This document shows, one piece after another, positions 17,439 to 26,674 of a DNA stretch of 43,066 nt (position 1 is its first letter; each line of letters starts with the position of its first letter). The stretch spans positions 1 to 43,066 of the forward strand of contig JAUCGE010000016.1 in assembly GCA_030377965.1 (NCBI GenBank), in the 5' to 3' direction. Source of the stretch: Desulfobacterales bacterium HSG16 (GTDB taxonomy: Bacteria; Desulfobacterota; Desulfobacteria; Desulfobacterales; HSG16). A program made the translations under genes and the position numbers. The notes beneath the pieces are model-generated. The model did no database searches. It saw nothing but the letters and a program-made list of their open reading frames with translations, and had not been told where the DNA came from.

Positions 17439-18413
17439 TTATTTGTTAAGCCCTTTGGGCGTATACCTTAAATAAACTTCCACATGAGGTTTGAAAAGAC
17501 CTCTTGGATGAGCCTGAAAAGGATTGGACTTAACCACTGCCTTGCGTATGGATTCATCCATATAAGAATTGCCCGATTTTTTTTCAAACCATATATTTTT
17601 CAACTGACCGCTCGGCATTACACTGAACCCGATTATTCCTTCCAGATCTTTATCATCTCCAGCCATCTGGGTGGAAAATGCCCAGTTTCGTTCCACACGG
17701 ACAGCAAGATTGACCTGGTAAACGTTGAGCAGTGCAGATGCCTCTTTTCCTGCAAGGCCGGGTCCTGCCAGTCCATCGTTGTTTCCTGACGCAGCCTTTA
17801 CATCTTTTCTTATATTGGCTATGGCATTTTTAATGATTTCTTCTCTTGACGGACCTCTTGGTTTTACCAGTTTTGTGTCTGCAATAATTTTTGCCGGCTT
17901 TTTAAATCTGGGCCTCTTTTTTCTGGGAACCACTTTTTTATTGTCAACGATCTTTTTCGCAACCGGTTCCGTTTTTTCAGGTCTGGGCTTGACGGGTTCA
18001 GGTTTTTCAGGTTCAGGCTTGACGGGTTCAGGTTTGACAGGCTCAGGTTTGACGGGTTCGGGAATAACATCTGGATCTGGTGTATCTTTCACAGGCTCAG
18101 GTTCCGGAACAGGTTCTGGTTTGACAGGCTCATCTTCGGGAAAATCTTCAGGAGCCGAAACTGCCAATGATTCGAGATCATCTGGAATCACGGGTTCAGG
18201 CACTGCTTCGATTTCAGGTTCGGTTTCTGCCAGGGTTACCATGCTTACATGAATCACCGAAGGCATGGCAAAATCCGGCTGCTGTCTTGAAATCGGCGCG
18301 TATATGAGAATAGCTGCCAGCAAAACGTGGCAGACCATAGAGATGACCATTGTTATGGTCATCGGACGAAATTCGTTATCCATCCCCTGCATAAGATAGG
18401 TATTTTCCTGCAT
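17439..18413 (-). CDS. tolA: TolA/TonB-family energy transducer
   Basis: The 324-residue protein has one N-terminal membrane helix (about 19-41), a long Pro/Glu/Val/Lys-rich periplasmic spacer with PEPVKPEPVKPEP-type repeats (about 65-165), and a C-terminal TonB/TolA domain (about 235-324, including GIIGFSVMPSGQLKNIWFE and LRYTPKG). Context between tolR and tolB assigns it as TolA. The Pro-rich spacer is more TonB-like than the Ala-rich helix of enterobacterial TolA. It transmits proton-motive energy from TolQR to Pal. Confidence 0.88.
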   Translation of the reverse strand: MQENTYLMQGMDNEFRPMTITMVISMVCHVLLAAILIYAPISRQQPDFAMPSVIHVSMVTLAETEPEIEAVPEPVIPDDLESLAVSAPEDFPEDEPVKPEPVPEPEPVKDTPDPDVIPEPVKPEPVKPEPVKPEPEKPEPVKPRPEKTEPVAKKIVDNKKVVPRKKRPRFKKPAKIIADTKLVKPRGPSREEIIKNAIANIRKDVKAASGNNDGLAGPGLAGKEASALLNVYQVNLAVRVERNWAFSTQMAGDDKDLEGIIGFSVMPSGQLKNIWFEKKSGNSYMDESIRKAVVKSNPFQAHPRGLFKPHVEVYLRYTPKGLNK

Positions 18414-18444
18414 GAAATTTCCGCCAGGTCTTTCTTTTTTTCAC

Positions 18445-18879
18445 TTACGGAGTTTTATCTCCATCGGGACCGGTTAAACTTGAAGGTGTAGTGATCATCC
18501 CGAGTTTCGCTACGCCTGCCTCCTTGATTTCGGACATCACCTTCGCCACTATTCCGTAAGGGATATCCTTGTCACCCTTCAGATATACTGATTTATCTTC
18601 ACGATTCTGAAGGATTTTTTTCAATTGCTCCTGAAAAGTATCAGGTTCTGCCTCAAATTTGCCTATAAAAATTTTTCTGTCTTTATCAATAGATATGATC
18701 AATTGATCATTTTCCACAGGCAGCGGTTTGGCCGAAGCCTGGGGCAGGTTGACATCAACTCCTTCTGTCATCATGGGGGCTGTAACCATAAAAATGATAA
18801 GAAGTACCAGCATCACATCCACAAATGGAGTGACATTGATTTCCGACATATATTGATCATTACCGCTTTTGAATGCCAT
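18445..18879 (-). CDS. tolR: TolR/ExbD-type proton channel subunit
   Basis: The 144-residue protein has one membrane helix (about 17-38) with the proton-path Asp21 in VTPFVDVMLVLLIIF. A periplasmic domain follows, with YLKGDKDIPYGIVAKVM typical of ExbD/TolR. Its start overlaps the tolQ stop in TAATG, so translation is probably coupled. With TolQ it forms the motor that energises TolA. Confidence 0.96.
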   Translation of the reverse strand: MAFKSGNDQYMSEINVTPFVDVMLVLLIIFMVTAPMMTEGVDVNLPQASAKPLPVENDQLIISIDKDRKIFIGKFEAEPDTFQEQLKKILQNREDKSVYLKGDKDIPYGIVAKVMSEIKEAGVAKLGMITTPSSLTGPDGDKTP

Positions 18880-19592
18880 TATTTGTTTCCCCTGGCACCG
18901 TCAATGATTTCACGCTCAATGATATTGAGAAAGTCAGCATAAAAACTCTGAAGTTCGGAATCGAACACCCTTATTTTCTGCATGAAATGATTAAAGGCGA
19001 TAACAGCCGGAATAGCCACAGCCAGGCCAGCGGCAGTTGCAACCAGAGCCTCTGAGATACCGGGTCCGACCGCAGCAAGGGAAGCGGACTGGGTCACACC
19101 TATCGCATGAAATGTGTTCATGATTCCCCACACAGTGCCGAAAAGCCCTATAAAAGGTGTTGTGTTACCCGTGGTTGCCAGAAAAGGCACCATATGAGTC
19201 ATCCTGGTAATTTCTACATTGATGGCCCTTCTCATAGCTCTTTTGACATTATCGATTCCTGCGAATCTGCCTTGCAGGGACTCGCCTCCATTATTGCCCG
19301 GTTCCCTATGGCCGATTTTTTTGAGTTCATTGTAACCTATACAGAAAATTCTTGCAATGGGGCTTCCATGAAATTCTTCCGCTTCTTCGAATGCCACATC
19401 AAAATCCCGGCTTTCCCAGAAAACATCGGTAAAATAATCAGATTCTTTAAAAGCTTTTCGGATGTACCAGAATTTGATGAATATGATAGCCCACGAGGCT
19501 ACCGAAAAAGAAAAAAGCAGAAAGAGTACAAGTTTCACCACCGGTCCAGCGCCGTGTATCATCTGAACGATATCTATTCCTGAAGGCCCCAT
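18879..19592 (-). CDS. tolQ: TolQ/ExbB-type proton channel subunit
   Basis: The 237-residue protein has three membrane helices (about 15-38, 138-160 and 172-195). The conserved ExbB/TolQ segment GNTTPFIGLFGTVWGIMNTF and the following GPGISEALVATAAGLAVAIPAVIAFN are present. A large cytoplasmic loop lies between helices 1 and 2. It is the first gene of the tol operon and is divergent from the HD-domain gene. Confidence 0.96.
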   Translation of the reverse strand: MGPSGIDIVQMIHGAGPVVKLVLFLLFSFSVASWAIIFIKFWYIRKAFKESDYFTDVFWESRDFDVAFEEAEEFHGSPIARIFCIGYNELKKIGHREPGNNGGESLQGRFAGIDNVKRAMRRAINVEITRMTHMVPFLATTGNTTPFIGLFGTVWGIMNTFHAIGVTQSASLAAVGPGISEALVATAAGLAVAIPAVIAFNHFMQKIRVFDSELQSFYADFLNIIEREIIDGARGNK

Positions 19593-19645
19593 TGATCGAA
19601 TCCGCCTGTTTTAAAAGTCTAATAAAAAACATACTCAATAAATAA

Positions 19646-19664
19646 GGACATGACAACCATGTCC
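19646..19664. other. Hairpin in the divergent tolQ/HD-gene spacer
   Basis: GGACATG and CATGTCC form a perfect seven-base stem across a five-base loop, in the region that must hold the start signals for both divergent genes. It could be an operator-like dyad or an mRNA hairpin. No protein is assigned to it. Confidence 0.3.
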
Positions 19665-19850
19665 GGCATCTTCTGCCAGCACCATGAATGGTACAATCAA
19701 TCCATCATAGATACAAGCTCATTAACCTCAAGAAAATAAACCATTCTTTAGTGAAGTGTCAAGGAAATTACTTGCGTACCCGACATGAAACACATATATC
19801 CTGAGGCTTTAATTCACATTTTATCAACAGTCAAAAATTTAAGGTATTTT

Positions 19851-20420
19851 ATGAAATCTATCGCCAATCTTTTGTTTGAGGCCAGAAAACTCAAAGAACT
19901 GCCCCGTTCTGGATACGCTTTTCTTGGTGCGGGTAATGAAACTGTTGCCGAGCATTCCTTCATGACAACCTTTATCGCTTTTGTCATGGCTCGGATGGAA
20001 ACCGACATCAATGAGCAGCGCCTGACTTCCATGTGCCTGGTTCATGACCTGCCTGAAGCCAGAACCGGGGATCTCAATTATGTTCAGAAAGAATATGTAA
20101 CTGCCAACGAAGAAAAAGCTGTCAAGGATTTGAGCAGAACTCTTCCCTTTGGACAGCTCTTTGCTGACCTGATAGATGAATTTAACCAGGGAGAAACAAA
20201 AGAGGCCCGGCTGGCTCATGACGCGGATCAGCTCTCTTTTGTTCTTGAATTAAAGGCATTGGCAGATATCGGGTATGATCCGCCGAAAGCGTGGCTTACT
20301 GCCGTAATTTCGAGGCTGAAAACGGATACAGGCAAGAAACTATCTGAAACTATTATAGATACCCAGTGGGATGAGTGGTGGAGGAAAAATATCATTGACA
20401 GGGATAATGGAAACCAATAA
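19851..20420 (+). CDS. HD-domain phosphohydrolase, YfbR/HDDC2-like 5'-nucleotidase
   Basis: The preferred start is ATG at 19851 after AAGGT, giving MKSIANLLFEARKLKELPR, the usual N-terminus of this family, in a protein of 189 residues. HD metal-binding residues are visible in AEHSFMTTF, VHDLPEARTGD and AHDADQLSF. YfbR-like enzymes dephosphorylate deoxynucleoside monophosphates. Substrate is not determined from sequence. It stands alone, divergent from tolQ, and is followed by sdhC after 63 bases. Confidence 0.85.
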   Translation: MKSIANLLFEARKLKELPRSGYAFLGAGNETVAEHSFMTTFIAFVMARMETDINEQRLTSMCLVHDLPEARTGDLNYVQKEYVTANEEKAVKDLSRTLPFGQLFADLIDEFNQGETKEARLAHDADQLSFVLELKALADIGYDPPKAWLTAVISRLKTDTGKKLSETIIDTQWDEWWRKNIIDRDNGNQ

Positions 20421-20483
20421 GTTAATGAATTTGGTTTAGTGGCTGTCAAATTTCTTTTCACCATTATTTTTTCGGAGGCAAAG

Positions 20484-21125
20484 ATGAACTGGTTCACCAG
20501 CAGCTTTGGAAGTTCCATCGGCAAAAAATTGCTGATGGCACTGACCGGCCTGTGCTTTGTTCTGTTTCTTGTAGTCCACCTTGCAGGAAACCTCACACTC
20601 TATGGCGGGGGCGATCTTTTCAACTCATATGCCGAACATCTGCATTCTTTGGGATTTCTGATCAATATTTCAGAATTCGGCCTGCTTTTTTTCGCGCTCA
20701 TTCACATAATAACAGGTACTTTCCTGTTTCTGGAAAACCTGAAGGCCAGGCCTGTCAGGTATGCCGTAAACAAGACCGGCGGGGGCCGCACCATAGGTTC
20801 TTTCAGCATGCCTTATACAGGGCTTTTCATGCTGATTTTTATAATAACCCATCTTCTCAATTTTCATTTTGTCGATAAAACAAACACAACGATCTATGAT
20901 ATAGTGACCAACGCATTTTCAAATCCGCTGTACGTGATGTTCTATGTCGCGTCCATGGTTGTCGTTGCAATTCATATCAGCCACGGTTTCTGGAGTCTTT
21001 TTCAGACCATAGGATTTGAACATCCTAAATATACCCCGTTTATTACAGGGCTTTCGACTGTACTGAGCATCGTTTTCGGAGTCGGATTTGGTTTCATTCC
21101 GATCTACATTTCCTTTATAGTGTAA
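20484..21125 (+). CDS. sdhC: Succinate dehydrogenase/fumarate reductase cytochrome b subunit
   Basis: ATG at 20484 follows TCGGAGGCAAAG and gives [15 protein letters not shown], the normal start of the five-helix cytochrome b558-type subunit of about 213 residues. Five membrane helices are apparent. His residues placed as haem ligands lie in [30 protein letters not shown] and AIHISHGFW. This di-haem type works with menaquinone. It anchors the flavoprotein and iron-sulphur subunits that follow. Confidence 0.94.
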   Translation: MNWFTSSFGSSIGKKLLMALTGLCFVLFLVVHLAGNLTLYGGGDLFNSYAEHLHSLGFLINISEFGLLFFALIHIITGTFLFLENLKARPVRYAVNKTGGGRTIGSFSMPYTGLFMLIFIITHLLNFHFVDKTNTTIYDIVTNAFSNPLYVMFYVASMVVVAIHISHGFWSLFQTIGFEHPKYTPFITGLSTVLSIVFGVGFGFIPIYISFIV

Positions 21126-21135
21126 GGAGGCCAAT

Positions 21136-23049
21136 ATGCAGCTTGACGCAAAAATACCAGGTGGACCCCTTCAGGACAAATGGGACAGGCATCGTTTTGA
21201 ACTGAAGCTGGTCAACCCGGCCAATAAGAGAAAATACGATATCATCGTTGTGGGTACTGGCCTTGCTGGCGGTTCCGCAGCCGCTACCCTTGCCGAACTG
21301 GGATATAATGTCAAAAATTTCTGTATTCAGGACAGCCCGCGCCGCGCGCACAGCATTGCGGCCCAGGGTGGAATCAATGCAGCCAAGAATTACCAGAACG
21401 ACGGCGACAGCGTCTGGCGTCTTTTTTACGATACCGTAAAAGGCGGAGATTTCAGGGCCAGAGAAGCCAATGTCCATCGTCTTGCCCAGGAAAGCACCAA
21501 TATTATCGACCAGTGCGTAGCTCAGGGAGTGCCTTTTGCCCGTGATTACGGCGGACTTCTGTCCAACCGCTCCTTTGGCGGTGCCCAGGTTTCCAGAACT
21601 TTTTATGCAAGGGGCCAGACAGGACAGCAGCTGCTCCTCGGGGCATACAGTGCATTGTCAAGACAGATCGGCGCGGGCAAAGTCAAGATGTATCCCCGCC
21701 GGGAAATGCTCGACCTTGTAATCGTCAACGGAAAAGCCCGTGGAATAATTGTAAGGGATCTTGTCACAGGTAAGATCGAAAGCCATTCAGCCCATGCCGT
21801 AGTTCTTGCTACCGGTGGATATGGAAATGTTTTCTTCCTGTCAACAAATGCAATGGCATCCAATGTCACAGCAGCATACAGGGCTTATAAAAGAGGCGCT
21901 GTTTTCGCAAACCCCTGTTTCACACAGATTCACCCGACCTGTATCCCGGTTCACGGGGATTACCAGTCAAAACTCACCCTGATGAGCGAAAGTCTGAGAA
22001 ACGATGGCAGAGTCTGGGTTCCAAAAGATCCCAAGGATAAACGAGCGCCAGCCGATATTCCAGATTCGGATCGAGATTATTACCTCGAACGCAAATATCC
22101 AAGCTTTGGCAACCTCGTACCCAGGGATGTGGCATCCAGAAACGCCAAGGAACAATGCGATGCAGGAAAAGGCGTAGGAGATACTCAGCTTGCGGTCTAT
22201 CTTGATTTTGCAGACGCTATCAGACGCGACGGCAAAGATTTGATCAAAAGTAAATACGGCAATCTTTTCCAGATGTATGAAAAAATTACGGATCAGAATC
22301 CCTATGAAACACCCATGATGATCTATCCTGCTGTCCATTATACTATGGGCGGTCTCTGGGTTGATTACAATCTCATGAGCAGCGTAGAAGGTCTTTTCGT
22401 GCTGGGAGAAGCCAATTTCTCGGATCATGGCGCAAACAGGCTGGGAGCCAGCGCTCTCATGCAGGGTCTTGCCGACGGTTATTTCGTCATTCCTTATACT
22501 ATAGGCGGCTACCTGGCAGGAGAATCTCTGGACGAAGTGACCGACCAGCATCCAGCTTTTACCGATCATACAAAACAGGCACAGGAACGCATCGACAAAC
22601 TGCTCTCCATCAAAGGCAAGAGAACAGCGGACGATTTTCACCGGGAACTCGGCGGCCTGATGTGGGATAATTGCGGTATGGCCAGAAATGATAAAGACCT
22701 GGCTATGGCAAAAGAAAAAATTCGGGCACTCAAGGCCGAATTCTGGGAAAATGTTCTGATTCCCGGGGCAGACAAAGATTTCAACCAGAGCCTGGAACGT
22801 GCGGGCCGCGTGGCTGATTTTCTGGAATTTGCCGAAATCATGATCACAGACGCTCTGGCAAGAAGAGAATCCTGCGGAGGCCATTTCAACGATGCCTTTC
22901 AGACAGAGGAAAATGAAGCCCTTCGGGATGATGAAAATTTCTGTCATGTGTCGGCATGGGAATATAAAGGAGATGATCAGGACCCCGAATTTATCAAGGA
23001 ACCCCTGGTTTTTGAAAACGTCAAATTAACACAAAGGAGTTACAAGTGA
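21136..23049 (+). CDS. sdhA: Succinate dehydrogenase/fumarate reductase flavoprotein subunit
   Basis: The 637-residue protein has an FAD-binding fold ([15 protein letters not shown], about 35-50). The His that normally carries covalent FAD is at 72 in [15 protein letters not shown]. Substrate-site residues are in [11 protein letters not shown] and [30 protein letters not shown] is the conserved C-terminal FAD contact. It oxidises succinate to fumarate or the reverse. An AAGGAGG site precedes the start and the stop overlaps the sdhB GTG. Confidence 0.98.
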   Translation: MQLDAKIPGGPLQDKWDRHRFELKLVNPANKRKYDIIVVGTGLAGGSAAATLAELGYNVKNFCIQDSPRRAHSIAAQGGINAAKNYQNDGDSVWRLFYDTVKGGDFRAREANVHRLAQESTNIIDQCVAQGVPFARDYGGLLSNRSFGGAQVSRTFYARGQTGQQLLLGAYSALSRQIGAGKVKMYPRREMLDLVIVNGKARGIIVRDLVTGKIESHSAHAVVLATGGYGNVFFLSTNAMASNVTAAYRAYKRGAVFANPCFTQIHPTCIPVHGDYQSKLTLMSESLRNDGRVWVPKDPKDKRAPADIPDSDRDYYLERKYPSFGNLVPRDVASRNAKEQCDAGKGVGDTQLAVYLDFADAIRRDGKDLIKSKYGNLFQMYEKITDQNPYETPMMIYPAVHYTMGGLWVDYNLMSSVEGLFVLGEANFSDHGANRLGASALMQGLADGYFVIPYTIGGYLAGESLDEVTDQHPAFTDHTKQAQERIDKLLSIKGKRTADDFHRELGGLMWDNCGMARNDKDLAMAKEKIRALKAEFWENVLIPGADKDFNQSLERAGRVADFLEFAEIMITDALARRESCGGHFNDAFQTEENEALRDDENFCHVSAWEYKGDDQDPEFIKEPLVFENVKLTQRSYK

Positions 23050-23816
23050 CAACAGCAAAGACCATCAATCTGAACCTCAAAGTCTGGCGTCAAAACGGCC
23101 CGAAAGATAAAGGCCGTTTCGAAGAATACCGGGCTTCGGATATATCAACAGACAGTTCCTTTCTGGAAATGCTGGATGTCGTAAACGAAAAGTTGACAAT
23201 CGAAGGAAAAGAACCGATAGCCTTTGACCACGACTGCCGGGAAGGCATCTGCGGCATGTGCGGCACAGTAATAAACGGCCGCCCTCACGGCCCGGAAAAA
23301 GGCACCACTCTCTGCCAGCTTCATATGCGCCATTTTTCAGACGGAGACACCATAGCCATAGAACCCTGGCGGGCAAGGGCATTCAAGGTTATAAAAGATC
23401 TGGTCGTGGACAGATCACCTCTTGACAAGCTGATACAGACAGCCGGCTACATTTCCGCAAATGCCGGAGGCTGCCCGGACGGCAACGCCGTACCCATCCC
23501 CCAGGAAATAGCCGAAAAATCAATGGACGCGGCAGCATGTATCGGATGCGGCGCATGTGTGGCATCATGTCCGAACGCATCAGCCATGCTCTTTGTCGGA
23601 GCCAAAGTGTCCCATCTCGGACTCCTTCCCCAGGGCAAGCCGGAAGCCGCCATGCGGGCAATTTCCATGGTCCGTGAAATGGACAGACTCGGTTTCGGTA
23701 ATTGCGGTAACGAAAGAGAGTGCGAGGCTGAGTGTCCGAAAGAAATTTCCATAACTAATATAGCCCGTTTGAACCGGGAATTTTTTAAGGCGAGTTTCTT
23801 TTCGTCTGTTATGTAA
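23046..23816 (+). CDS. sdhB: Succinate dehydrogenase/fumarate reductase iron-sulphur subunit
   Basis: The gene starts with GTG overlapping the sdhA stop (GTGA), with AAAGGAG upstream. The 256-residue protein has a 2Fe-2S site (C64, C69, C72, C90 in [10 protein letters not shown] and LC). It then has [15 protein letters not shown] for the 4Fe-4S cluster and [15 protein letters not shown] for the remaining cluster. It carries electrons from FAD to the cytochrome b subunit. Confidence 0.98.
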   Translation: MTTAKTINLNLKVWRQNGPKDKGRFEEYRASDISTDSSFLEMLDVVNEKLTIEGKEPIAFDHDCREGICGMCGTVINGRPHGPEKGTTLCQLHMRHFSDGDTIAIEPWRARAFKVIKDLVVDRSPLDKLIQTAGYISANAGGCPDGNAVPIPQEIAEKSMDAAACIGCGACVASCPNASAMLFVGAKVSHLGLLPQGKPEAAMRAISMVREMDRLGFGNCGNERECEAECPKEISITNIARLNREFFKASFFSSVM

Positions 23817-23837
23817 AACCCCTTCTTTGAAACTGTC

Positions 23838-23868
23838 GGGCGTTTCCGCGCTTTGCGTGGGAACGTCC
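23838..23868 (+). repeat. REP-like palindrome / possible sdh terminator
   Basis: GGGCGTTTCC pairs with GGGAACGTCC over ten bases with two G-U pairs, and GCG/TGC-type bases pair further inside. It lies 21 bases after the sdhB stop. Its composition resembles the abundant palindromic repeats with GTGGGAACG found between genes in many sulphate reducers. That likeness is from memory. Confidence 0.45.
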
Positions 23869-24002
23869 GCACAACTGATCAATTGGCTTGTATTTTCAAC
23901 TTGATATCCAGAGTGGGCATATGTATGATTATTATCTCTGACATGAAGACGGAATGGTTGCCATTATCACAATATACAGATGATATATCATAATTGATGA
24001 CT

Positions 24003-24436
24003 ATGAAAATATATGGATAATTGTTGTTTAAACCGACCTTTTGATGATCAGGCTTATCCGCGTATTCGTCTGGAATTTGAGGCAATAAAGACGATATTGA
24101 GCTTTTTAGAGGAAGGGATATGGGTCTCTTGCCACCAGTGATGTTCTTAAATTTGAGATAGATAATACACCGGATGAACAAAGACGTAATAATTTGTATG
24201 GTATAAATGATTTAGCCCGAATAAACATAAAACTCACTGATGCTATAAAAGATAGAGCTAAAGAATTTGAAATATCAGGGATACAGGCATTTGATGCTAT
24301 GCATTTGGCCTGTGCTGAAAACAATGCCGATATTTTGCTGACAACTGATGATCGTTTTATAAAAAAAGCAGAACGGTTAAGTGGTTTGAACATTCAGATA
24401 AATAATCCACTAAAATGGTTAAACGAGGTTTTGTAA
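24003..24436 (+). pseudogene. Broken PIN-domain toxin gene
   Basis: Two frames together give a PIN-domain ribonuclease. The first, from 24013, reads MDNCCLNRPFDDQ and continues to a TGA at 24139-24141. The second continues SLATSDVLKFEI and later has DAMHLACAENNADILLTTDD and ends NPLKWLNEVL. The break near 24126 fits loss of one CT from a CTCTCT run. A second lesion near 24012 removes bases from an expected start MKIYLDNCC. PIN proteins act as metal-dependent toxin RNases, but two lesions make this one probably inactive. Confidence 0.72.
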
Positions 24437-24642
24437 TGAATACAGAAAATTATCAGACAGTTTACGAGATACAGAAAACAGCTTTTTTAGTTTTACAAAA
24501 AAATTTGGGGGTAACTAACCTAATCAGGTTTATGCAGCAATTTGATAAAGGGTATGGTAATTATACAACAGATAGAGATGAATGGCAAAAAGAATATACT
24601 GTCGATAAATTATTTAAACAAATCAAAAAAAAAAATGAATGA
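24436..24642 (+). CDS. Small conserved partner of the PIN-domain gene
   Basis: The 68-residue protein starts at ATG 24436, overlapping the PIN stop in TAATG. It contains LVLQKNLGVTNLIRFMQQF and GYGNYTTDRDEWQ. I recall similar small proteins beside PIN genes in other bacteria, but I do not know an experimentally assigned function. The tight coupling suggests it belongs to the same toxin-antitoxin-like module. Its frame is intact although the PIN frame is broken. Confidence 0.6.
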   Translation: MNTENYQTVYEIQKTAFLVLQKNLGVTNLIRFMQQFDKGYGNYTTDRDEWQKEYTVDKLFKQIKKKNE

Positions 24643-25161
24643 CAAAGTGTTCCTGCCAAACTGATCAGAGCCATTTTTGGGAACACATTTTTTTTCATGG
24701 TCAGATAATGCAGCGGACTGATCAGCGAAAGTATCCACTTTCTCGTGATCTGAGGATACCTCCACAGCGGAGTTTTTCAATTCAGCAGTTGCGTTTTGTT
24801 TGCTTGCAATGCCATTCAACTCTTTCTTGGCCTTTGTTAATTCTTCCTCAAATTTATCGCTTTTATACCTAACTTTACCTAACCTCTCTTTCAGAACCTC
24901 ATTTTCTTACCTAACCTTACCTAACTCCTTCCTTATGCTTATGTTTTCACTAGTCAATTCAGAAAGTTGCCCATCAATAACTTTCAGTATCCTGACGTAT
25001 CCTTTGAACGTATTGAATTTTGTAACTTCTCCAATCGCAGGCAAACTTTCCACCAACATATTCCAGGCGTTTTTCAGCGTTGATGACTGGTCAAGGATTT
25101 CAATAATAATTTTACGGTGTTCAACCATGTATTGAAATGGGTCAGATTGCAATTTAAGCAT
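24610..25161 (-). pseudogene. Passenger ORF of the IS21-like element with internal stop
   Basis: The frame starts MLKLQSDPFQYMVEHRK and overlaps the end of the istB remnant by eight bases. A TAA at codon 85 (24907-24909) interrupts it, after which the same frame continues for 98 codons. Around the stop the protein has LGKVR units (ELGKVR, ERLGKVR) followed by a Lys/Glu-rich segment likely to be a coiled coil. The family is not named. I recall similar LGKVR/LDKVR repeat proteins beside IS21 elements in sulphate reducers. Confidence 0.55.
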
Positions 25162-25720
25162 TTTCAGCCCTCCCTGATTTTTTACCTAACTTTTTACCTG
25201 GCTCTATGCTTTTATCATTGTCTTTACCTAACTTTTTACCTAACCGAGATGCTTTCCCTCTCATTGCAAGACTTTCCTTCAGCCTGTAGCCGTTACTCAA
25301 TCCACAACCGGTTACAAAACGAGTCCTGAAGCCCTTCTTGCAAACCTCTATACCTATACCGGTTGCCAAATGTGTTTTGCCTGTACCGCTTTTTCCAAAG
25401 AAAATCACATTGCGGCATTTAGATATAAATTCACACCCTGCAAGCTCGCCGATCAAGCGGCCATCAATACCCACTGCACTTTCTATTTCAAACATCTCCA
25501 TAGGTTTCATCAAAGGAAATTTCGCATCCTTGAGTCGCCTTTTTTCACGATTTTCACTTCTTACCTGGAGCTCTATTTCGGTCAGATTCAACAAAAAATC
25601 CTCATATGCGTATCTGCCTTCCTGAGCTTGACGAATGCTGCTTTCCAGATTGCGAAGCATGGTCGACAGCTTGAGTTGTTTCAAATTTTCTGACAGCAAC
25701 ACCTCAACACTCGCTTTCAT
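25154..25720 (-). pseudogene. istB: istB-like transposition helper ATPase, internally deleted
   Basis: Residues 1-135 match IstB: LKLSTMLRNLES, FLLNLTEIELQVR, the Walker A motif FFGKSGTGKTHLA and TRFVTGCGL. The sequence then jumps to YRLKESLAMRGK, which resembles the far C-terminal end of IstB, so about 100 residues including the Walker B region are missing. A tail of LGKKLGK-type units follows, encoded by recurring TTAGGTAA DNA. At 188 residues it is shorter than the usual 240-260. Confidence 0.75.
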
Positions 25721-26405
25721 ATTTCACCTCCCAGCCGATCATAAGTCGAACCGTTGCGTATTTATCGGCTTTTCCATTGAAAGTCCGAATATTTGAATAA
25801 CGATAAGGAGGCAATGCAATCAGGAATTCCTTCTCATTTTCAAAATCTTCGCTGACACTCCTTTTTTTGCCGGAGATCCTATGGCTTCCGTAGTTCAAAC
25901 ACTCCTGCAGTATCTTTTCATTCAAATTGGCGAAGCTTTCAGATGCCGTTCCCCAATCAATTTCGGCTTCTTGTCCAATTGGCGGACACAGAGGAATGAA
26001 GGCTTTATCATCAGATCTGGAAATCTTCATTCTCGCTTTCCTGACATGTACACGGACTGTTGATTCTGCGCCTGTGAAGCCATACTCATTTACCAGGCGG
26101 CTATAAACTCGTCTGGCTGTATGTCTTTGTTTTCTCGGATTTTGCAGATCACTTTTTAACCATTTCTCAATAATTTCAACATATTTACCCAGTACAGGAT
26201 AAACTTGATTGTTCCGTATTTTGTAACTCTCGTATTCCCCTTTCAACATTTTTCTGATTGTGTTCCTTGAATGACCGGTTTCTTTCGCTAACTGCCTGAT
26301 TGATTTACCATAGACCCTGTGTGCTGTTCTGATAAAATCCTGTTGACTCACTTTTAACATCCTCCTTTGCTCCTCCAATTTTTTGATTGAAAAAATTTCA
26401 ATCAC
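25704..26405 (-). pseudogene. istA: istA-like transposase, internally deleted
   Basis: The N-terminal half is IstA-like: a helix-turn-helix (HRVYGKSIRQLAKETGHSRN) and the first catalytic Asp in AEIDWGTA. It then passes directly to a segment normally near the C-terminus (CLNYGSHRISGKKRSV, KADKYATVRL), so the middle with the other catalytic residues is missing. The last residues (GWEVKYESEC) replace the expected end. Length is 233 rather than about 500. The start is uncertain: GTG at 26405, or ATG at 26360 preceded directly by AAAGGAGG. It overlaps the istB start. Confidence 0.75.
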
Positions 26406-26503
26406 CCTATCAGAGGGTCATAGGGGTGGGTCAATTTTGCGTTATCAAAACTAAACATACCAAATACTCCATTCGATTGCCTTGAGTATCCAACATTTTC
26501 TGC

Positions 26504-26533
26504 TTGACATTCTGGAATATTTATAGACATAAT
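26504..26533 (+). promoter_or_regulatory. Possible promoter for the methyltransferase gene
   Basis: TTGACA at 26504-26509 and CATAAT at 26528-26533 are separated by 18 bases, close to a sigma-70 promoter. It lies about 140 bases upstream of the methyltransferase start. Assignment is by consensus only. Confidence 0.35.
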
Positions 26534-26674
26534 TCCGAAGACAGGAGGATTATTTATCGCAATAGCAGTAGCGCTTTTTATCAAAATTGTTGTAGAATAG
26601 TGGTATATTTGACAAGAAACTGTTAAAAAAATTATATACAATACAACTTAACCATAACCAATTTAGGAAAAAAG

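Larger units (their letters stand above)
24643..26430 (-). mobile_element. Decayed IS21-like element
   Basis: Three overlapping - strand frames are read in the order istA-like, istB-like, passenger ORF. Both transposition genes lack internal parts, so the element cannot move by itself. Limits are approximate: the promoter-side end is placed near a CCCTAT/ATAGGG dyad at 26405-26425, and the other near 24643, where GTGTTCC and GGGAACAC are inverted around a short spacer. No target duplication was identified. Confidence 0.6.

Noticed and set aside
17725-18252. Ser/Gly-rich open frame on the + strand opposite tolA
   Set aside because: It is the complement of the Pro/Glu repeat of TolA; low complexity explains the lack of stops.
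21967-22947. Long open frame on the - strand inside sdhA
   Set aside because: It lies fully antisense to a highly conserved enzyme gene and has no recognisable domain.
24907-24909. Recoding of the in-frame stop in the IS21 passenger ORF
   Set aside because: The codon is TAA, which is not used for selenocysteine, and no slippery site is seen. Decay by a point mutation is simpler.
24840-25250. CRISPR-like array suggested by recurrent ACCTAAC units
   Set aside because: Units are very short, lie in coding frames and have no regular spacers.
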